Shown here one piece after another: positions 57,722 to 64,000 of a stretch of 64,000 nucleotides of DNA. The translations under genes were made by a program, and so were the position numbers. The notes under the pieces are model-generated. The model saw only the letters and a program-made list of their open reading frames with translations. It searched no databases and had not been told where the DNA came from. The stretch is from Pogonophryne albipinna (taxonomy: Eukaryota; Chordata; Actinopteri; Perciformes; Artedidraconidae). The DNA is taken from the NCBI GenBank assembly GCA_028583405.1, contig CM053244.1:2775607-2839606 (forward strand), in the 5' to 3' direction. Position 1 is the first letter of the stretch, and every line of letters begins with the position of its first letter.

Positions 57722-59233
57722 ATTACTGGGCTTATTACCCGTCCGATGTTATAAACTACAGGCCTGTCTCTCTCCTCCCGTTCCTGTCTAAAACACTTGA
57801 ACGCGCTGTCTTTAAACAACTCTCCTGTTATCTCCATCAGAACAACCTTCTGGATCCGCACCAGTCTGGTTTCAAGGCAGGTCACTCCACATAAACTGCC
57901 CTCCTTGCTGTCACTGAGGAACTGCACACTGCTAAAGCAGCCTCCCTCTCCTCTGTCATCATCCTTCTGGACCTGTCTGCTGCATTCGACACGGTGAATC
58001 ATCAGATCCTCCTTCGCACTCTCCAAGAACTTGGAGTTTCAGGCTCTGCACTTTCCCTCATCACCTCATACCTCAAAGACCGCACCTACAGGGTTACTTG
58101 GAGAGGGTCGGAGTCCGACCCTTGTCAATTAACTACAGGGGTCCCTCAGGGCTCTGTTATTGGTCCCCTCCTCTTCTCCTTGTACACAAACTCGCTTGGA
58201 TCTGTCATTGGCCCGCATGGTTTTTCATACCACTGCTACGCTGACGACACCCAATTAATTCTGTCCTTTCCCCGCTCAGAGACCCAGGTCGTCGCACGCA
58301 TCTCTGCTTGTCTAGCTGACATCTCTCAGTGGATGTCTGCTCATCACCTCAAGCTCAACCTTGACAAGACTGAACTGCTTTTCCTTCCGGGAAAAGATTG
58401 TCCCACTCTTGACCTGACAATCAACATCGGCACCTCTGTTGTTTCCCCGACTCAGACTGCAAGGAATCTGGGTGTGATCCTAGATAACAACCTGTCCTTC
58501 ACTGCAAACATAGCTGCTACAACCCGCTGCTGCAGATACACGCTTTACAACATCAGGAGGATACGTCCCCAGCTGACCCAGAAAGCGACGCAGGTTCTGG
58601 TCCAGGCTCTCGTCATCTCACACCTAGACTACTGCAACTCCCTCCTGGCTGGTCTACCTGCATGTGCCATCCGACCTCTGCAGCTCATCCAGAATGCAGC
58701 GGCTCGTCTGGTCTTCAACCTTCCTAAATTCTCCCACACCACGCCGCTCCTCCGCTCCCTCCACTGGCTTCCGGTAACTGCTAGAATCCACTTCAAGACA
58801 ATGGTACTTGCGTACCATGCTGCGAATGGATCTGGCCCTTCCTACATCCAGGACATGGTTGAACCGTACACCCCAGCACGTGCACTCCGCTCTGCATCAA
58901 CCAAACGACTCGCTGCACCCTCGCTGCCAAGGGGACCCAAGTTCCCATCAGCAAAAACACGTGGGTTTGCTATCCTGGCTCCAAAATGGTGGAATGAGCT
59001 CCCCATTGACATCAGGACAGCAGATAGCTTACACACCTAACAAAGCACTTATATACTAATAAAGTACTGGCTTACCTAAAGCCAGTTGAGTAGCACTTGA
59101 AATGTTTTTGCTCTATGAAACCTGATGTACTTATATGATTCTGTTTTCTTCAAGTTTGTATTTTGTTGGTCAAACTCACTTATTGTAAGTCGCTTTGGAT
59201 AAAAGCGTCAGCTAAATGCAATGTAATGTAATA
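57722..59233 (+). mobile_element. L2-like LINE, 5'-truncated
   Basis: It contains the reverse transcriptase and C-terminal region, then a 3' UTR ending TTGTAAGTCGCTTTGGATAA, AAAGCGTC and a short TGTAATG repeat, the common end of fish L2-type LINEs. It sits head-on to the hAT transposase remnant. Confidence 0.85.
57740..59040 (+). pseudogene. L2-like reverse transcriptase, one nonsense codon
   Basis: The frame opens with NYRPVSLLPFLSKTLERAV and LHQNNLL...HQSGFKAGHST. TAA follows at 57892-57894 where Glu is usual (HSTETALL in relatives). Then come LLDLSAAFDTVNH (motif A), GVPQGSVIGPLLF (motif B) and YADDTQL (catalytic motif C). The tail contains LDYCNSLLAGLP, LHWLPV and PKWWNELP, typical of fish L2/CR1 elements. 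The endonuclease domain is missing through 5' truncation. Confidence 0.9.
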
Positions 59234-59519
59234 TTAAAAAAGCTTCGGACGATCAACTGCCGTGACATTTTGCGATTGCTAAAGCCGGTTAAACAACGAG
59301 GTAATCAACGAGGTCAAAAACAAGACTAGACAATAGCTACTTAATATACACACACTCGCCACCAACTGGACAGGGGTGTGAATGACTAAATAATAGTTAC
59401 AGACTACAGTAGAGTACAGTAGCTGACATCCTCGTGGATTCATCTTCTTATTACAGACACATGCATTTCCTAACATTCGGTCTATATGCTGTAAAATGTA
59501 TTATCTCTTCGATTTACAC

Positions 59520-59828
59520 ACGGCATCTATTGCACATCTGTCCGTCCTGGGAGATGGATCCCTCCTCTGATGCTCTCCCTGAGGTTTCTCCCATTTTTTC
59601 CCCTTAAACTGTGGGTTTTCTCTGGAAGTTTTTCCTTGTACGATGTGAGGGTCTAAGGATAGAGGGTGTCGTTGTTCTCATACTGATATTCTGAACAATC
59701 TGTGCTGTTGTATTTGCTGTAAAGTGTCTCTACTGTAGGCTATTTTTATTATATGTACAGCACTGTGGTTCGACCAAAAATCGTTTATAAATGTGCTATA
59801 TAAATAAAACTTGATTTGATTTGATTTG
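59520..59828 (+). mobile_element. SINE/LINE 3'-end element
   Basis: TTTCTCCCATTTTTTCCCCT, then GTTTTTCCTTGTACGATGTG and GGGTCTAAGGATAGAGGGTG, end in ATATAAATAAAACTTGATTT with a GATTT repeat tail. This is a very common fish short-repeat 3' module. The family name is not certain. Confidence 0.6.
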
Positions 59829-60220
59829 ACAGTAGATCACCCTCAGTCGACCTGGCCACTAAGGATGTAATATAATGTGGGCCGCTGGTGGACATTTTGG
59901 CGCTGTTCCTAGTTGTGTTCTAATCTGTCAAAATGACGGACTGCTTTCAGATTTTTCCGTCATTGACGGAAAATATTCGGTTAACGCGACCTCTGCTCAT
60001 GAGGCCTAAATGCAGCCCTGCTTACCTCTCAGGCTGTACCTGGACCTGCAGACCTGAACACTGCCATCCCAGTCAGTGTGGGACAGAAGAGTGTGGACAG
60101 ATGAGCCGTGCAGATTGTGTTGTACCATGTGTTACTCAGTGGATTATTAAAGGTGGGGTAGGTAAGTTTGATAAACCGGCTCGAGTGTGCTAGAATTTGA
60201 AAATACACAACCGGAAAAAA

Positions 60221-61083
60221 TGGATCGGATTTCGAGGCGTAGTCGTGGGGGAGAGGGTCTGCAGTTCGGTGGACTAAGGATTGCACCACTGCTTTTTGCA
60301 GATGATGTGGTTCTAATGGCTTAATCGGTCTGCGACCTTCAGCACTCACTGGATCGGTTCACAACCGAGTGTGAAGCGGCTGGGATGAGGATCAGCACAT
60401 CCAAATCTGAGGCCATGGTTCTCAGCAGGAAACCGATGGACTGTCCACTCCAAGTAGGGAATAAGTCCTTACCCCAAGTGAAGGAGTTCAAGTATCTCGG
60501 GGTCTTGTTCTCGAGTGAGGGAACAATGGAGCGCGAGATGGGCCGGAGAATCGGAGCAGCGGGAGCGGTACTGCAGTCGCTTTACCGCACCGTTGTGACG
60601 AAAAGGGAGCTGAGCCAGAAGGCAAAGCTCTCTGTCTACCGGGCCATTTTCGTTCCTACCCTCACCTATGGTCATGAAGGATGGGTCATGACCGAAAGAA
60701 CGAGATCGCGGATACAAGCGGCCGAGATGGGTTTTCTCCGCAGGGTGGCTGGTGTCTCCCTTAGGGATAAGGTGAGAAGTTCGGTCATCCGGGAGGGACT
60801 CAGAGTTGAACCGCTCCTCCTTCGCGTCGAAAGGAGCCAGTTGAGGTGGTTCGGGCACCTAGTTAGGATGCCACCTGGGCGCCTCCCTAGGGAGGTGTTC
60901 CAGGCACGTCCAGCTGGGAAGAGACCAAGGGGTAGACCTAGGACCAGGTGGAGGGATTATATCTCTTTGCTGGCCTGGGAGCGCCTTGGGATCCCCCAGT
61001 CAGAGCTGGTTGATGTGGCCAGGGAAAGGAAAGTTTGGGGCTCTCTGCTGGAACTGCTACCCCCGCGACCCGACCACGGATAA
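60221..61083 (+). pseudogene. Rex3/RTE-like reverse transcriptase C-terminal part
   Basis: The frame begins DRISRRSRGGEGL and reaches FADDVVLMA (catalytic motif C). TAA at 60322-60324 interrupts it before the long open run from 60385. The rest reads KSEAMVLSRKP, KEFKYLGVLFSSEG, FVPTLTYGHEGWVMT, RSQLRWFGHLVRMPPGRLP and RGRPRTRWRDY, the conserved tail of this LINE group. Endonuclease and most of the reverse transcriptase are absent. Confidence 0.9.
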
Positions 61084-61097
61084 GCGGGAGAAGATGG
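60221..61097 (+). mobile_element. Rex3/RTE-like LINE, 5'-truncated
   Basis: It is inserted into the MITE with a perfect 12-bp duplication AACCGGAAAAAA (60209-60220, 61098-61109). It ends GATAAGCGGGAGAAGATGG, the usual GATG-rich tail of Rex3-like elements. Confidence 0.9.
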
Positions 61098-61424
61098 AAC
61101 CGGAAAAAACCCGCCACTTCCTTACAGAGCCCCTCCTCCAACACACACAAACGCGCACATGACCAATGAGGGCACGAGGTAAGTTTGTGCACAGATGGAA
61201 GGCTGACAGGCAGGTAGGCAATCCAGTTATTTTTTCCGGGCCGGCTAAAATGATTGGTCGTGCTTTTTACAGTACTACGGCTTCCACAGATGAAATTATT
61301 TTATGGATTTTTTGTCAAAGCACTTAAGATATTCATTGCTATCGGGATGTTAAGAGCATTCCATGGAATATAACAAAAACTGTATCTGGAGCCGGTTTCT
61401 CAAACTTACCTACCCCACCTTTAA

Positions 61425-62516
61425 TGGTCATCTGTGGGCTGGAGTATGGCACGGCTGGAACTCCAAACACATGGCAGATACTGGGAGCAGACAGCAACAC
61501 ACCAACAACCACTCTGACAGTTACACAATCTATAATTAACAACAAAAACATTTAACATGGTACAGAAAACTCCTGTTTTTCAAGTGTTTCAGAAGCTCCC
61601 CAGGGAGTTCAACATCATTTATCACATTTCCTCACAGAAAACCAACTCTCTAATCAAATCTAGAATGAACATTTATAGCCAAAGAATGAAGGAAGATCAC
61701 AGTTTTGGCGACAGGTTTAGATTTTTCTCAGCAATCTGTTGCCATTACTTGGAAGTTAAAATGACTACCACAGCTTTGGATTGAAATGTGTTTCTTAACT
61801 TATGACATAGAAGTTAAAACAAATAATTCAAGGTTCTTTTAGAGCTTCATAAATCTTTGAAAACTCCCATCCAGCTGCTGAATGCACGCTTTGGTGAGTT
61901 TGTTTTGTACATTTACAACTTGTTTTTTACTTGATCCACATTCACAGTGAGATTCTTTTAAGACCCCTCTATTTGTCTGTCCAGAAAAATTGCTGTCAAT
62001 AAATGAAACGAGAAGCTAAGTGACTCACCCTGGTGGTGATTAAACAGCATGCATGAGTCACACAGCAGAGGTGGGTCATTACGAGGAACAAAGTTAGCTT
62101 GACTGAAAAAGACTGCTGAATGAATTAGCGCTCCTGACACATTTCATAACATGGTCTGAATCATTAAAACTGTTAAACACCCACAACAGAAACTCACAGA
62201 CATAGAATAGAAGTCATATTGGGAGAATGATGTTGACTGACATTATAAGACATGGAGCATGTTGGGAATTCATTTTGAAATCGTGATCCCCTATGAGCCT
62301 CACTGATAGTTAGCATTACACTGGACTGCAGGCTAGTTATATCAGTGTGCTCCTTCAGGACAGAACTGAAGGTTCATTATTTAAAGGATTAAAGGATTCA
62401 GAGATCATTTATTGTCATTATGCAACACATGGCTGCACAAATAAATGCAGTTGTAGTCCAATGTGCTAAAAGACAGGACACAGAGCAGAACATAAACAGG
62501 AATTATAGTTCATTTT
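61425..62516. other. Gene-free stretch
   Basis: Short frames at 61557-61784 and 61958-62140 have no recognisable domains. No element ends were found. Confidence 0.45.
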
Positions 62517-62695
62517 TACATTTCTACGGAGCCCTGGAGGGTTAATTGAGAGAAAAATAAATAAAACGTGGCCACGTTTGACTTTCTCGTTCGCACGAGT
62601 TAATAAAGCGTGCGCACGAGTTAATAAAGCGTGGCCTAGCCCACAGCTGTTTTATAGAAGGAAAACCTCCTTCACTTTATGAAATCTCTGCGGCA

Positions 62696-62988
62696 CCAGT
62701 GGCCTGTACTACGAAGCAGGATTTGCTATTTACACTATTCATTCATGAAGTATGACGCTGCGCTGTCAGCATGCATCTCCATGTTTGTGATTGGTCAAAT
62801 GTTGGTAACCCCGTCCCTTTCACGTGAACGCGCTCTCAGCCGGACAGAGAAACCCTGGTTGATTTGCTGAGTTGATAACCAGCTTCGTAGGACCGCTTAG
62901 CGACATCGCGTTTGTTAGGGTTAGTTAAACCGGGTAAATCAAACATATCCAGGGTCTGTTGAACTGGCTTCGTCGTACAGGGCACTGG
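62696..62988. mobile_element. Nested MITE with CCAGTGGCCTGTAC termini
   Basis: CCAGTGGCCTGTACTACGAA and TTCGTCGTACAGGGCACTGG are imperfect inverted ends about 290 bp apart. The TSD is unclear. Confidence 0.6.
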
Positions 62989-63451
62989 AGGCAGTAACGT
63001 GTAACCCAGCAGAATCTGAGAAGAGCAGCACCAGCTGCAAAGAGCTGTGCCTTTTACTGTTTACTTCACTGCGTTTCCCTTCATTAGAACCGCTGAATAG
63101 AGATTGAGGCTGCTACGTTTAACCACACACACCTCTACACACATCAAACTACCAGAGTATTCCCCCTCGTTTTATGAAGGAGATGTCCTGTCACCGGGGC
63201 GCATGATGTGTGTGCGTGTCCGGTGTGTTTGCGTGTGTCCGACACCACCGGCATTTGTTTTAAAATTACCACGAACAGTGGTACACAAATCTGGTTCTCC
63301 ATAGTTATATGTGTATTCCCAAGTGAAAGAAATTAGTTTAATCTTAATCTTGATGTGCTATAGTCCTGCCGGAGTGCACCGGAACGAACGATACTATCAT
63401 AAACAAATGCCCATGCCCACACACACACACACAAAACGAGGCCATGCTTTA

Positions 63452-63597
63452 TTAACTTGTGCGCACGCATTAGTAACTCGTGCGCACGCTTTAGTAACTC
63501 GTGCGCACGCTTTAGTAACTCGTGCGCACGCTTTAGTAACTCGTGCGCACGAGTTACCAAAGCGTGCGCACGAGTTACTAAAGCGTGCGCACGAGAA
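63452..63597. repeat. Palindromic array of 21-bp GTGCGCAC units
   Basis: About five direct copies of AGTAACTCGTGCGCACGCTTT are followed by about 2.5 inverted copies, turning at the perfect palindrome ACTCGTGCGCACGAGT (63539-63554). Two related units lie in the left arm near 62590-62632. The open frames on both strands here (RAHALVT repeats) are repeat translations. Confidence 0.9.
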
Positions 63598-63660
63598 AGT
63601 AAAACGTGGCCACGTTTTATTTATTTTTCTCTATGAACCCTCCAGGGCTCCGTACATTTC

Positions 63661-64000
63661 CAACAGGTGGAACAAACAAACAAAAACAATGTGATTTCTC
63701 AGACGCCGTATCAACACGTTGTTTTAACATGGCTCTGTTTTGTCTGTTCTATGTTATGTCTTTAATACTTTTTAATGCATGTAACATCTGTAACATTAAG
63801 CTGTCTGTGGCTCTTTTTCTGCTGTAACAATGTACATTTCCCCTCTGTGGGACTAACGGAGCCTACACACGGCGGCGTGCGTTGCCGCTTGGCGGTGGGC
63901 GTGTCTTGAGCTTGGGGAGTTTACGCGAGCAACGCGACCAACAACCAATCATATGAATCTCTCCTGTCAATTGCATAAAAGGTTTTACATGTCACACTTT
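63661..64000. other. Unassigned sequence, possible element start at the window edge
   Basis: GGAGCCTACACACGGCGGCG near 63858 followed by GCGTTGCCGCTTGGCGGTGG looks like the start of another fish repeat cut off by the window end. Otherwise there are no features. Confidence 0.35.

Larger units (their letters stand above)
57040..59995 (-). mobile_element. hAT element with ZNF862-like transposase remnant and LINE insertion
   Basis: It starts CAGTGGTTGCGTTAGAC and ends GTTAACGCGACCTCTG, with CCGTCATTTTGACGGA subterminal palindromes. A perfect 8-bp TSD CTCATGAG lies at 57032-57039 and 59996-60003. About half its length is an inserted L2-like LINE and a second non-LTR tail. Confidence 0.9.
60151..61420. 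mobile_element. TTAA-flanked MITE hosting a LINE
   Basis: AGGTGGGGTAGGTAAGTTTG and CAAACTTACCTACCCCACCT are perfect inverted ends, with TTAA at 60147-60150 and 61421-61424. Without the LINE it is about 380 bp. Piggybac/Kolobok-like by its TSD. Confidence 0.9.
62525..63652. mobile_element. Inverted-repeat (foldback) element with ~110-bp arms
   Basis: It starts TACGGAGCCCTGGAGGGTT and ends AACCCTCCAGGGCTCCG. Both arms continue through an AATAAATAAAACGTGGCCAC block into GTGCGCACGAG units. The flanks TACATTTC (62517-62524, 63653-63660) form an 8-bp TSD; if TA belongs to the TIR it is 6 bp. No transposase. The GGAGCC start and 8-bp TSD could suit Merlin, but this is weak. Confidence 0.8.

Noticed and set aside
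63452..63597. CRISPR-like regularly spaced repeat
   Set aside because: Units abut without unique spacers, the array inverts on itself, and this is vertebrate DNA.
63311..63694. 127-aa and 75-aa frames with RAHALVT / RAHELLK repeats on opposite strands
   Set aside because: They are translations of the 21-bp palindromic array, in frame on both strands only because 21 is a multiple of 3.

Overview
This window is vertebrate nuclear DNA, almost certainly from a teleost fish and probably a percomorph. The evidence is the transposon content: a chromodomain-bearing Gypsy element, a Tc1 element, several hAT families, TTAA-flanked piggyBac/Kolobok-like MITEs, and L2-like and Rex3/RTE-like LINEs. There is also a copy of the fish-expanded SAMD3-like C-terminal domain. 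I see no bacterial genes, no rRNA or tRNA genes, no CRISPR array and no intact ordinary host gene. Boundaries below come from terminal inverted repeats (TIRs) and target-site duplications (TSDs) read directly in the sequence. Family names are recalled from general knowledge, not from a search.

Layout. 0-1 kb: decayed retroviral integrase (minus strand). 1.7-6.1 kb: a minisatellite, then a tandem array of ~690-bp units rich in AGGTCA direct repeats, split by a 2.09-kb TTAA element. 6.2-13.2 kb: a TTAA element interrupted by a MITE and by a ~5.2-kb hAT, which itself holds a hAT MITE, a long-armed inverted-repeat element, a further hAT and a hAT reduced to its bare ends. 13.2-20.5 kb: old dispersed repeats and hairpins. 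20.5-24.6 kb: a broken copy of a SAMD3-like domain gene, then a nearly intact Tc1 element. 24.6-30.8 kb: hAT transposase remnants and a 3.9-kb hAT containing two more elements and a LINE end. 33.7-44.1 kb: a three-deep nest, with a TTAA element inside one LTR of a Gypsy element inside an inverted-repeat element. 44.2-45.9 kb: two TTAA elements sharing one TTAA. 47.7-52.4 kb: a TA-flanked unit carrying a five-exon, 198-aa open SAMD3-like gene (minus strand). 53-64 kb: a MITE, a ZNF862-like hAT invaded by an L2 LINE, a TTAA MITE invaded by a Rex3-like LINE, and an inverted-repeat element with a 21-bp palindromic array.

The strongest evidence is a set of natural filled/empty-site comparisons. 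Sister LTRs, tandem repeat units and second copies of elements show the uninterrupted sequence, so several insertions can be dated relative to each other. The most unusual items are the TIR-bounded SAMD3-like gene and its broken inverted copy, the DR1-bearing array, the predicted self-priming Gypsy element, and the hAT relic consisting only of its two ends between perfect 8-bp TSDs.
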